This document shows positions 44,788 to 51,846 of a stretch of DNA of 64,000 nucleotides, in pieces. Source of the stretch: Sphingomonas crocodyli (GTDB lineage Bacteria; Pseudomonadota; Alphaproteobacteria; Sphingomonadales; Sphingomonadaceae); the NCBI RefSeq assembly GCF_004005865.1, contig NZ_SACN01000001.1, positions 2,604,001-2,668,000 on the forward strand, in the 5' to 3' direction. Below the pieces are notes generated by a model. It did no database searches. It was not told the DNA's origin and saw nothing but the letters and a program-made list of their open reading frames with translations. Position 1 is the stretch's first letter. Each line of letters begins with the position of its first letter. The translations under genes and the position numbers were made by a program.

Positions 44788-45614
44788 CCAACTGGGCCAA
44801 TACCGAAGCGCGCAGCGCCCGCGTGATCTCGATCGCCTGCGGCGTCAGCGGGGTGGGCAAGACCACGGTCGCCGCGAACCTCTCGCTCTCGCTGTCGAAG
44901 CTGAAGCGCCGCACCATGCTGGTCGATTGCGATCCCGGCCCCATCGACGCCACCCGCTCGATGGGTTTCAGCCCCCGCGAATCGATCAATGACGTGATCG
45001 ACGGTCGTCTCACGATCGACCAGATCGTCGTCGACGGCCCCGACGCGCTGTTCGTCGTGCCCGCTGGCCCGGTCGATCGCGCCGGTCGCGTCGATCTGGC
45101 CGCGCGCCGCAAGCTGGCCGACGCCTTCCGCCCGCACCGTCGCTCGCTCGACTATGTCGTCGTCGACACGCCCGGCAGCGCCGATCCCGATACGCTCGAC
45201 ATGGTCGCATCGTCGGATCTTCCGGTCGTGATCCTGTCGGGTCAGGGCGATGGCTTCATGGATGCCTATGGCACCGTGAAGTTGCTAGCTCTGGAACATG
45301 GCGTCCGCGAGATCGCGATCATCGGCAACCGGCTGGGCGACGAGATCGCCGGCCGCGAGATGTTCCGCCGCTTCCGCGACGTGACCGCCCGTTTCCTGAC
45401 CGACACCCGCCTCTCCTATCTGGGCGGAATCATGGAGGATGAGCGCGTGCGCACCGCCGCGCGCCGCCGCCGCTGTGTGGTCGATCAATATCCCAGCGCG
45501 ATTTCCGCGCGCGGCTTCGCCGATCTCGCCCGCACCATCGACTCGATGGATATCGGCGCGGTCCCCGGCGGTGACTGCTTCTTCGGCATGGAGGCCGTAG
45601 CCCATGCATATTAA
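44784..45614 (+). CDS. flhG: MinD-like ATPase FlhG/FleN
   Basis: FlhG controls flagellar number and placement as a ParA/MinD-type ATPase. This 276-residue protein begins VISIACGVSGVGKTTVAANLSLSLSKL. The P-loop core GVGKT is intact, but the MinD signature lysine position is Val21 (consensus KGGVGKT). LDYVVVDTPGSADPDT is the Walker B-like strand. The DxD-type sensor region (VDCDPGPID) is divergent. It overlaps flhA by 4 bases and fliA by 11 bases. No flhF gene, its usual partner, is in the window. Confidence 0.88.
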   Translation: MTNWANTEARSARVISIACGVSGVGKTTVAANLSLSLSKLKRRTMLVDCDPGPIDATRSMGFSPRESINDVIDGRLTIDQIVVDGPDALFVVPAGPVDRAGRVDLAARRKLADAFRPHRRSLDYVVVDTPGSADPDTLDMVASSDLPVVILSGQGDGFMDAYGTVKLLALEHGVREIAIIGNRLGDEIAGREMFRRFRDVTARFLTDTRLSYLGGIMEDERVRTAARRRRCVVDQYPSAISARGFADLARTIDSMDIGAVPGGDCFFGMEAVAHAY

Positions 45615-46332
45615 TCCCAAGGACGAGATGCACACTTATGGCCGCAAGCCTGCCAAGGCCCGGCCCGACGATCTCGTGCGTTCGAACATGCAGCTGGTCC
45701 GCAAGATCGCGTGGCACGTCCACGGCCGGGTCTCGTCGGCGATCGATATCGAGGATCTGTGCCAGATCGGCATGATCGCGCTGGTCGAGGCGGCGAACGG
45801 CTACGAGGATCGCGGCCACGCTTTTTCGACCTATGCGTCGATGCGCGTGCGCGGGGCGATGATCGATCATCTGCGCAAGCATGCGAACATGTGTCGCTCC
45901 GCGATGCAGAAGCGCAAGCTGCTGACCAAGACGCGCGCCGAGTTTGAAAAGAAGCATGGCCGCCCACCGAGCGAATCCGAACTCGCGCATGCGCTGGGCC
46001 TCGACGGTGCCGCGATGCGCGCGATGATCGACGAGACCGCGGCCTCCTATCTGGAATCGATCGACGAGGTCTATTCGGACCAGTCGATGTGGTTCGCCGA
46101 TGTCGAGGAGCGCGTCGACGAGACGATCGAACGGGAACAGCTTGGCGCGGCGCTGGCGGCGCACATCGCGGAACTTCCCGAACGCGAGGCGATGGTGCTC
46201 CAGCTCTACTTCGTGGAGGAAATGAACCTGGAGGAGATCGGACAAACCCTCGGCGTCGGCGCGGCGCGGGTCTGTCAGATCAAGAAATCCGCGCTCGATC
46301 GATTACGAAAAGAGCTGTCCGACCTCGTCTAG
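45604..46332 (+). CDS. fliA: Flagellar sigma factor FliA (sigma-28)
   Basis: FliA directs RNA polymerase to late flagellar promoters. This 242-residue protein has region 2 (DIEDLCQIGMIALVEAANGYEDRGHAFSTYASMRVRG across the -10 helix), region 3 and region 4 (LPEREAMVLQLYFVEEMNLEEIGQTLGVGAARVCQIKK, with the helix-turn-helix). ATG 45604 overlaps the flhG stop by 11 bases. FlgM is encoded nearby. The six promoters of GCCGTTAC type in the window are its likely targets. Confidence 0.95.
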   Translation: MHINPKDEMHTYGRKPAKARPDDLVRSNMQLVRKIAWHVHGRVSSAIDIEDLCQIGMIALVEAANGYEDRGHAFSTYASMRVRGAMIDHLRKHANMCRSAMQKRKLLTKTRAEFEKKHGRPPSESELAHALGLDGAAMRAMIDETAASYLESIDEVYSDQSMWFADVEERVDETIEREQLGAALAAHIAELPEREAMVLQLYFVEEMNLEEIGQTLGVGAARVCQIKKSALDRLRKELSDLV

Positions 46333-46364
46333 CGGGCGTTCGGCGCTCTCTTCTCTATATATAA

Positions 46365-46466
46365 TGCCACCCCGGACTTGATCCGGGGTCCACCGGCCTG
46401 GTGGCGCAACATTCTTCGAAGGATGCTGCGCTCACCTCGTCGTGGGCCCCGCACAAGGCCGGGGCA
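46365..46466. repeat. Fold-back repeat between convergent fliA and the 257-aa gene
   Basis: The arms GCCACCCCGGACTTGATCCG and GGCCCCGCACAAGGCCGGGG lie in inverted orientation, the same family as 42387-42492. Confidence 0.85.
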
Positions 46467-46484
46467 TCGGCCGTTGGGCCGAAC

Positions 46485-47258
46485 TCAGTGCCCCTCGCCG
46501 CTCTCCACAGCCGGATCGCGCCGCGTAACCTTCGTGGCGATCGTGCCCAGCATGTTCGCAAGTTCGTTCTGCCCGTCGCGCAGCTGGCGCAGGAGCGGAT
46601 CGTCCTCGCGCTTGTCCGCCAGATCGAGGCGCAGCGCGTCCATCGATGCGTTGAGTTCGCCCTTGCTGAGCGGCGCGGCTTCGACCGCGGCCTTCTGCAG
46701 CACGAGCAGTTCGATCTGCTTGGTGCGAACCTTTTCGAGATCGCTGACCAGCTTGCCGACCTGCACCATCTGCGCCTGCCGCTCGCGCGCATCGGCGACG
46801 ACGAGCGAGGCTTCGGCGACCGTGCGGCTCGCGACGATCAGGCCGACGACCGACAGCAGGCTGGCGAAAACCCCCATTCCCGCCGCCGCGACGGGTAGCA
46901 GCCCCAATTTCGACGCGGCGGCGGGAGGGTTCGGCGCCTTGACGACCGGCTGAGCCTTCGGCTCGGCGGGCGCTTCGGCGACCGGAGAAACTTGGGCGAG
47001 GCTCTCGGCCGTGGCGGCCTCCAGAGCATCTTCGACGGCCGGCGTCTCGGCGGGCTCACCCTGGACGGGAGCCTCGGCTTCGATCGCGGTGTCGCTGTCG
47101 GTATCGCACGGATCGCCCAGCGAGATGCCCAGAGCGGGCTCATCCTGCGGCTTCGGCATGATGGTCTTTTCGCGCAGCACGTCTTCCTCAAGCGCTTCGA
47201 GCGCCTTGAGCGCTTCGTCGAAACCCTGGGTCGGAGTGCCTGCGTCCATCTCTGCCAT
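46485..47258 (-). CDS. Single-pass membrane protein with coiled coil, unknown function
   Basis: I do not recognise this 257-residue protein. The N-terminal 115 residues are acidic and Ala/Pro/Glu-rich, a membrane helix spans about 119-143 (LGLLPVAAAGMGVFASLLSVVGLIV), and a charged coiled-coil stretch covers 146-215. Regular codon use supports real coding. It lies inside the flagellar locus between fliA and the first flagellin, on the flagellin strand. A flagellar role is inferred from position only. Confidence 0.7.
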   Translation of the reverse strand: MAEMDAGTPTQGFDEALKALEALEEDVLREKTIMPKPQDEPALGISLGDPCDTDSDTAIEAEAPVQGEPAETPAVEDALEAATAESLAQVSPVAEAPAEPKAQPVVKAPNPPAAASKLGLLPVAAAGMGVFASLLSVVGLIVASRTVAEASLVVADARERQAQMVQVGKLVSDLEKVRTKQIELLVLQKAAVEAAPLSKGELNASMDALRLDLADKREDDPLLRQLRDGQNELANMLGTIATKVTRRDPAVESGEGH

Positions 47259-47365
47259 CCGTTCTTGCTTGTTCGATGTGTCTTGCGTCCGCCGAAGCCC
47301 CCGGCACGCCGCGAAGGCGATACCGGGGGCCGATCAGGCGGCGGAGGTGTGGCGCCGCCCGAAAC

Positions 47366-48190
47366 TTAGCGGAGCAGGCTCAGCACCGACTGCTGCGACT
47401 GGTTCGCCTGGGCGAGCATCGCGGTCGATGCCTGCGACAGGATCTGCGCCTTGGCGAGAGCCGTCGATTCCGCCGAGAAGTCCGCGTCTTCGATGCGCGA
47501 GCGGGCTTCCGAGAGGTTCGTGACGTTCGCGGTCAGCACGTTGACGGCGGCGTCGAGGCGGTTCTGCGTAGCACCCAGGCCAGCGCGGACCGTCGAAACC
47601 TGCGTCAGCGCGGTGTCGGCGATGCCGATGGCGGCCGAAGCGTTGGTGATGTCGTCGACCTTCACCGTGGCGTTGTACGAAGCCGCAACCTTGTCGAGGC
47701 CACCGACCGAGATGGTCGTCGTGTCGCCCGAGTTGATGCCGGTCTGGATGTTGAACGTGGTCGCGGTCGCCGTCGCCGAGAACAGCGCGTTACCGTTGAA
47801 CTTGGTGTTCGTGACAACGTCGGTCATCTGCGCCTGGAGGGCGGCGACTTCGGTCTGCAGGTTGGCGCGGTCCGAAGCCTGGTAGGTGCCGTTGGCGGCC
47901 TGAACGGCCAGTTCGCGGACACGCTGCAGCATGTTGGTGACTTCGCCCAGCGCGCCTTCCGCGGTCTGCGCCAGCGAGATGCCGTCGTTGGCGTTGCGGA
48001 TCGCGACGCTCATGCCGCGGACCGAAGCGGTCATCGACGAGGTGATGGCCATGCCGGCCGCGTCGTCCTTGGCCGAATTGATGCGCTTGCCGCTCGACAG
48101 GCGCTCCATCGCGGTCGACAGCTGCTTGTCAGCCAGACGGCTGGCGTTCTGCGAACGAAGCGACGAGACGTTGGTGTTGATGACGGTCAT
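47366..48190 (-). CDS. fliC: Flagellin, copy 1
   Basis: This 274-residue flagellin has the conserved D0/D1 N-terminal helices ([37 protein letters not shown]) and C-terminal helices ([31 protein letters not shown], ending QQSVLSLLR). The variable D2/D3 part is nearly absent, giving the small alphaproteobacterial form. It differs from copy 2 at about 18 positions. A sigma-28-type promoter lies 60 bases upstream. Confidence 0.97.
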   Translation of the reverse strand: MTVINTNVSSLRSQNASRLADKQLSTAMERLSSGKRINSAKDDAAGMAITSSMTASVRGMSVAIRNANDGISLAQTAEGALGEVTNMLQRVRELAVQAANGTYQASDRANLQTEVAALQAQMTDVVTNTKFNGNALFSATATATTFNIQTGINSGDTTTISVGGLDKVAASYNATVKVDDITNASAAIGIADTALTQVSTVRAGLGATQNRLDAAVNVLTANVTNLSEARSRIEDADFSAESTALAKAQILSQASTAMLAQANQSQQSVLSLLR

Positions 48191-48250
48191 AATGAATCCT
48201 TCCGCTACTTACTCGGCGGTGGGGCTCAGCCTGCCATCGCCACGGTGGAA

Positions 48251-48277
48251 GTAACGGTCCCCCGAATTCACCCTTAA
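48251..48277 (-). promoter_or_regulatory. Sigma-28 (FliA) type promoter of flagellin copy 1
   Basis: On the minus strand TTAA-N15-ACCGTTAC lies 60 bases upstream of the flagellin ATG. The same form occurs before the second copy. Confidence 0.7.
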
Positions 48278-48290
48278 GTAGAATTGATGG

Positions 48291-48305
48291 TTAGCGCGGC
48301 CTTAA
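48291..48305. promoter_or_regulatory. CtrA-box-like sequence upstream of flagellin copy 1
   Basis: TTAG-N7-TTAA matches 7 of 8 bases of the CtrA consensus TTAA-N7-TTAA. It lies about 14 bases upstream of the -35 element of the sigma-28-type promoter. Confidence 0.3.
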
Positions 48306-48430
48306 CCATCTTCGCAGCTGAGAAGACTGCGATTTTTAGACGAATATTATTTTGGCGGTCCGGCTTAGGCGGATGATTTCATCCCGCGATCGACTTGCCG
48401 GTCGGCCGAAAAAAGCTGCGACGATCAGGG

Positions 48431-48844
48431 TTAATCGCGCAGCACGGGCGCGCCGCTGCGCGGATCGGCCAGGGTAACGTTCTCCAGCGCCCGGATCCGC
48501 CAGCCGCTGTCGGCCAGCACCAGCACCGCCTGGATCAGCGTATCGACCGAATGCGGCCCTGCGGGATGCGCCGCGCCCGTGGTGAGCCGGCTCCAGAAGT
48601 GGACGATCGCGGCCCCCTCCCCGATCGCCGCCACGTCGATCAGCTCGTTGGCGAGTGTGGAATCCCGGTAGATCGTTTGGTGGATCGGGCGGTGCATGGC
48701 GACGATCGCGTCCGCGCCGCGCACATAGCGGCCGAAGCGGTTCACGAAGCGCGCATCGGCGTCGAACAGCGCGCCCAGCGCATCCATGTCGTGCGCGTTC
48801 CAAGCGGCGGCGAAGGCGGTGGGAGCGTCCTCTGGGCGGTGCAT
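48431..48844 (-). CDS. SnoaL/DUF4440-like NTF2-fold protein
   Basis: From ATG 48844 this 137-residue protein is NTF2-like (SgcJ/EcaC family): PTAFAAAWNAHDMDALGALFDADARFVNRFG, then GADAIVAMHRPIHQTIYRDS, and the conserved HFWSRLT strand. The function of such stand-alone proteins is unknown. The longer frame to 49054 is fold-back repeat DNA. It sits between the two flagellin genes and seems unrelated to motility. Confidence 0.82.
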   Translation of the reverse strand: MHRPEDAPTAFAAAWNAHDMDALGALFDADARFVNRFGRYVRGADAIVAMHRPIHQTIYRDSTLANELIDVAAIGEGAAIVHFWSRLTTGAAHPAGPHSVDTLIQAVLVLADSGWRIRALENVTLADPRSGAPVLRD

Positions 48845-48867
48845 GAGCGTGGCTTGCCACAGGATAA

Positions 48868-48990
48868 TCCTCCCCCGCCAGGGGGAAGTGTCAGCGCAGC
48901 TGACGGAGGGGGAGGATGCGATGATTGGGAGTTGGCCGCCACCCTCCCCCTCCGTCGCCTTCGGCGCCACCTCCCCCTGGCGGGGGAGGA
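48868..48990. repeat. Fold-back repeat between SnoaL-like gene and flagellin copy 2
   Basis: The arms CCTCCCCCGCCAGGGGGAAG and CACCTCCCCCTGGCGGGGGA, with inner CGCAGCTGACGGAGGGGGA and TCCCCCTCCGTCGCCTTCGG, make a long interrupted inverted repeat. It is a different family from the other copies. Confidence 0.85.
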
Positions 48991-49006
48991 CGAAAGTAGG
49001 ACAAAC

Positions 49007-49039
49007 GAAAAAGGCCCCCGGCTTTCGCCGAGGGCCCTT
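49007..49039 (-). terminator. Rho-independent terminator of flagellin copy 2
   Basis: On the minus strand AGGGCCCTCGGC-GAAA-GCCGGGGGCCT is followed by TTTT, 31 bases after the flagellin stop. Confidence 0.85.
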
Positions 49040-49069
49040 CCGTGCGGGCATCAAGCCTGGTGCTGAGTT

Positions 49070-49894
49070 TTACTTCAGCAGGCTGAGCACCGTCTGCTGG
49101 CTCTGGTTCGCCTGCGCCAGCATCGCAGTCGAAGCCTGAGACAAGATCTGCGCCTTGGCGAGAGCCGTCGATTCCGCCGAGAAGTCCGCGTCTTCGATGC
49201 GCGAGCGGGCTTCCGAGAGGTTCGTGACGTTCGCGGTCAGCAGGTTGACGGCGGCCTCGAGGCGGTTCTGCGTGGCACCCAGGCCAGCGCGGACCGTCGA
49301 AACCTGCGTCAGCGCGGTATCGGCGATGCCGATGGCGGCCGAAGCGTTGGTCACGTCGTCGACCTTCACGGTCGCATTGTACGAGGCGGCAACCTTGTCG
49401 AGGCCGCTGACCGAGATGGTCGTACGGTCACCCGAGTTGATGCCGGTCTGGATGTCGAAGGTCGCGGCCGTCGTGGTGGCCGAGAACAGCGTGTTGCCGT
49501 TGAACTTGGTGTTCGTGACAACGTCGGTCATCTGCGCCTGGAGGGCGGCGACTTCGGTCTGCAGGTTGGCGCGGTCCGAAGCCTGGTAGGTGCCGTTGGC
49601 GGCCTGGACGGCCAGCTCACGGATACGCTGGAGCATGTTGGTCACTTCGCCCAGCGCGCCTTCCGCGGTCTGCGCCAGCGAAATGCCGTCGTTGGCGTTG
49701 CGGATCGCGACGGTCATGCCGCGGACCGAGGAGGTCATCGAGCTGGCGATCGCCATGCCGGCCGCGTCGTCCTTGGCCGAGTTGATGCGCTTGCCGCTCG
49801 ACAGGCGCTCCATTGCGGTGCCGAGGGCCTTGTCGGCCAGACGGCTGGCGTTCTGCGAGCGGAGCGACGAGATGTTGGTGTTGATGACGGTCAT
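49070..49894 (-). CDS. fliC: Flagellin, copy 2
   Basis: This 274-residue flagellin is about 93% identical to copy 1 and has the same D0/D1-only layout. Differences cluster in the middle ([11 protein letters not shown] and [10 protein letters not shown]) and at scattered conservative sites. It has its own sigma-28-type promoter 65 bases upstream and its own terminator. The SnoaL-like gene and a fold-back repeat separate it from copy 1. Confidence 0.97.
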   Translation of the reverse strand: MTVINTNISSLRSQNASRLADKALGTAMERLSSGKRINSAKDDAAGMAIASSMTSSVRGMTVAIRNANDGISLAQTAEGALGEVTNMLQRIRELAVQAANGTYQASDRANLQTEVAALQAQMTDVVTNTKFNGNTLFSATTTAATFDIQTGINSGDRTTISVSGLDKVAASYNATVKVDDVTNASAAIGIADTALTQVSTVRAGLGATQNRLEAAVNLLTANVTNLSEARSRIEDADFSAESTALAKAQILSQASTAMLAQANQSQQTVLSLLK

Positions 49895-49959
49895 GAGATC
49901 AATCCTTCGTTTAATCGATCGGCGATCCGGGGCTGCTGGCCGTCGTCGCCTCGAAACCA

Positions 49960-49986
49960 GTAACGGCCGGTTGCGGCGGGGCTTTA
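49960..49986 (-). promoter_or_regulatory. Sigma-28 (FliA) type promoter of flagellin copy 2
   Basis: On the minus strand TAAA-N15-GCCGTTAC, the best copy of the pattern, 65 bases before the ATG. Confidence 0.8.
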
Positions 49987-50039
49987 ACCAGAAAAATTCA
50001 CGGCTTGCTGTTTTTGACCCTTTTTGGCGGAAAACCGCG

Positions 50040-50160
50040 AAATAAATCGTGATTTTATTGGGTTTATGGGGCCCCTCGCGCTCGCGCGCGTAAGGGCGCG
50101 TGCGAGCATGCGCCTACGCAATATCCCGGGTGCGCGCGGCGCGCGGTCATAAAGACTTTG
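50040..50160. other. GC-rich, dyad-rich gap upstream of the FlbD-like gene
   Basis: This is part of the only gap longer than 300 bases (49895-50215). It holds alternating CG runs (CTCGCGCGCG), GGGGCCCC, and imperfect dyads such as GCGTAAGGGCGC with GCGCCTACGC. No ORF with coding character is visible. It is probably a leader or a structured region. Confidence 0.45.
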
Positions 50161-50164
50161 TTAG

Positions 50165-50179
50165 TTAATTCGGCGGTAA
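50165..50179 (+). promoter_or_regulatory. CtrA-box-like sequence upstream of the FlbD-like gene
   Basis: TTAA-N7-GTAA matches 7 of 8 bases of the CtrA consensus, 37 bases upstream of ATG 50216. CtrA control of the operon that carries flbD is known in Caulobacter, which makes this worth noting. Confidence 0.35.
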
Positions 50180-50215
50180 GGATGCTTCACAAGGAATTGC
50201 TTGAGGCACTGCACG

Positions 50216-51478
50216 ATGATCGGCATCAGCGAAAAGGCTCAGGGCTCCCACCCCACCCTCACCGCCTGGCTCAAGGGCGCAGGGGTTGAGGTCGCTCGCG
50301 TCGATCCCGCTGCCGCCCCGGCCCGCGACGCCGTCCGCATCCTGCACGTCACCGAGCGTGAGCTGGCCCGCCAGCACGACATCCTGATCGACTTCGCCGA
50401 CGGCGCCCCGATGCTGCGCCGCGCCACCATCGGCCGCCCGACCCAGCTGGTCTTCGGTTTCGAAGACATGGCGTTCGGCCACGCGCTGATCGCCGAACTG
50501 GTCCGCCGCCCCGCCATGCCGGCCTGCGGCGAGCCCGAGAGCGCCGCCTTCCTGAACCTCGCCGCCCGCGTCGCCCGCCACGACGCGACGGTTCTGGTTC
50601 TGGGTGAAACCGGCACCGGCAAGGAAGGCCTCGCCCGCTTCATCCACGCGACCAGCAATCGCGCCGACAAGCCGTTCGTCGCCGTCAACTGCGCCGCGCT
50701 GCCCGAAACGATGCTCGAAGCGATGCTGTTCGGTCACCAGAAGGGTGCCTTCACCGGCGCGAGCGGCGCTGGCGAAGGCCTGTTCCGCGCGGCCGAGGGC
50801 GGCACGCTCCTCCTCGACGAAATCGCCGAACTCCCGCTCGCGCTGCAGGCAAAGCTGCTCCGCGCGATCCAGGAGCGCGAAGTCCTCCCCGTCGGTGCAA
50901 CCGCCCCGATCGCGGTCGACGTCCGCATCATCGCCGCCGCCAACCGCGATCTGGCCGCCGAAGTCGAAGCCGGCCGGTTCCGCGCCGACCTTTACTGGCG
51001 CGTCAACGTGATGCCGCTGAACCTGAAGGCCCTGCGTGATCGCCGCCAGGATATCCGCGCGATCACCGCCGCCCTCCTTCTGCGCCACACTCCCGCCGCC
51101 GACAGCTTCGCCTGGCCGACCGCCAATGCGCTCGACCGTCTGATGGCGCATGGCTGGGCCGGCAATGTCCGCGAACTCGAAAACGTTCTGCAGCGCGCGC
51201 TGATGCTGCGCGACGGCGACCGGATCGAAGCCGCCGACCTGATGATCGACACCGCGCTATCGCAGGCCCCGCGCCTCGCCCCGGTCGAAGTGATCGCCCC
51301 CGCGGTCAACGCGCCCGTCTCGCTGGCCGACGCCCGCCGCGACGCGAATGCCCGCGCGATCGAAGAAGCTCTTGCCGCAACCGGCGGCCATCGCCAGCGC
51401 GCCGCCGAGCGCCTTGGCATTTCCGAGCGCACGTTGCGCTACCGGCTCGCGGACATCCGCGAAGCCCGGGCGGCTTGA
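50216..51478 (+). CDS. flbD: Sigma-54 activator of the NtrC family, FlbD-like
   Basis: This 420-residue enhancer-binding protein has an AAA+ domain with Walker A GETGTGKE (130-137), the sigma-54 contact loop GAFTGA (177-182), Walker B GGTLLLDEIAEL and an arginine-finger region. A Fis-type helix-turn-helix is at the C-terminus (HRQRAAERLGISERTLRYRL). The first 100 residues align poorly with a receiver and lack a clear phospho-Asp pocket. A TTG at 50201 with AAGGA is an alternative start. It heads the fliEFGHIJKL genes. Sigma-54 promoters of flgB and flgA are likely targets. Confidence 0.9.
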   Translation: MIGISEKAQGSHPTLTAWLKGAGVEVARVDPAAAPARDAVRILHVTERELARQHDILIDFADGAPMLRRATIGRPTQLVFGFEDMAFGHALIAELVRRPAMPACGEPESAAFLNLAARVARHDATVLVLGETGTGKEGLARFIHATSNRADKPFVAVNCAALPETMLEAMLFGHQKGAFTGASGAGEGLFRAAEGGTLLLDEIAELPLALQAKLLRAIQEREVLPVGATAPIAVDVRIIAAANRDLAAEVEAGRFRADLYWRVNVMPLNLKALRDRRQDIRAITAALLLRHTPAADSFAWPTANALDRLMAHGWAGNVRELENVLQRALMLRDGDRIEAADLMIDTALSQAPRLAPVEVIAPAVNAPVSLADARRDANARAIEEALAATGGHRQRAAERLGISERTLRYRLADIREARAA

Positions 51479-51489
51479 GGATCTGATCG

Positions 51490-51843
51490 ATGACCACGAT
51501 CAACACATCCAACCTGATGGCGATGCGTAACGCCATCCTTCAGCAGAACTCCGCTCTGCAGAAGGCCGCTGCCGCCCCCGCCGCCCCGATTGGTGGCGTC
51601 GGCGCGGTCAACGGCGCGACGGATAGCAACTTTACCGCCTCGCTCCGCGACGCGCTGACTTCGGTCAACACGCAGCAGACCAAGGCGGCGTCGATCACCG
51701 AAAGCTACGAGCGCGGTGAAACGAACGACATCGCCGCGGTCATGCTGCAGCGGGAACAGGCAAATGTCGGTTTCCAGGCAACCCTGCAGGTCCGCAACAA
51801 ACTCCTGTCCGCGTATAAGGACATCATGAGCATGCCGGTGTAA
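51490..51843 (+). CDS. fliE: Flagellar hook-basal body protein FliE
   Basis: FliE links the MS ring to the rod. The C-terminal segment NFTASLRDALTSVNTQQTKAASITESYERGETNDIAAVMLQREQANVGFQATLQVRNKLLSAYKDIM is standard (here split across lines of a 117-residue protein). It starts 11 bases after flbD and ends 3 bases before fliF. Confidence 0.95.
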   Translation: MTTINTSNLMAMRNAILQQNSALQKAAAAPAAPIGGVGAVNGATDSNFTASLRDALTSVNTQQTKAASITESYERGETNDIAAVMLQREQANVGFQATLQVRNKLLSAYKDIMSMPV

Positions 51844-51846
51844 TTT

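Noticed and set aside
48868..48990. Possible CRISPR-like repeat
   Set aside because: It is one interrupted inverted repeat, not a series of direct repeats with spacers. No CRISPR array was seen anywhere in the window.
48845..49054. 70-residue N-terminal extension of the SnoaL-like protein
   Set aside because: It is the translation of a fold-back repeat and of the flagellin terminator.
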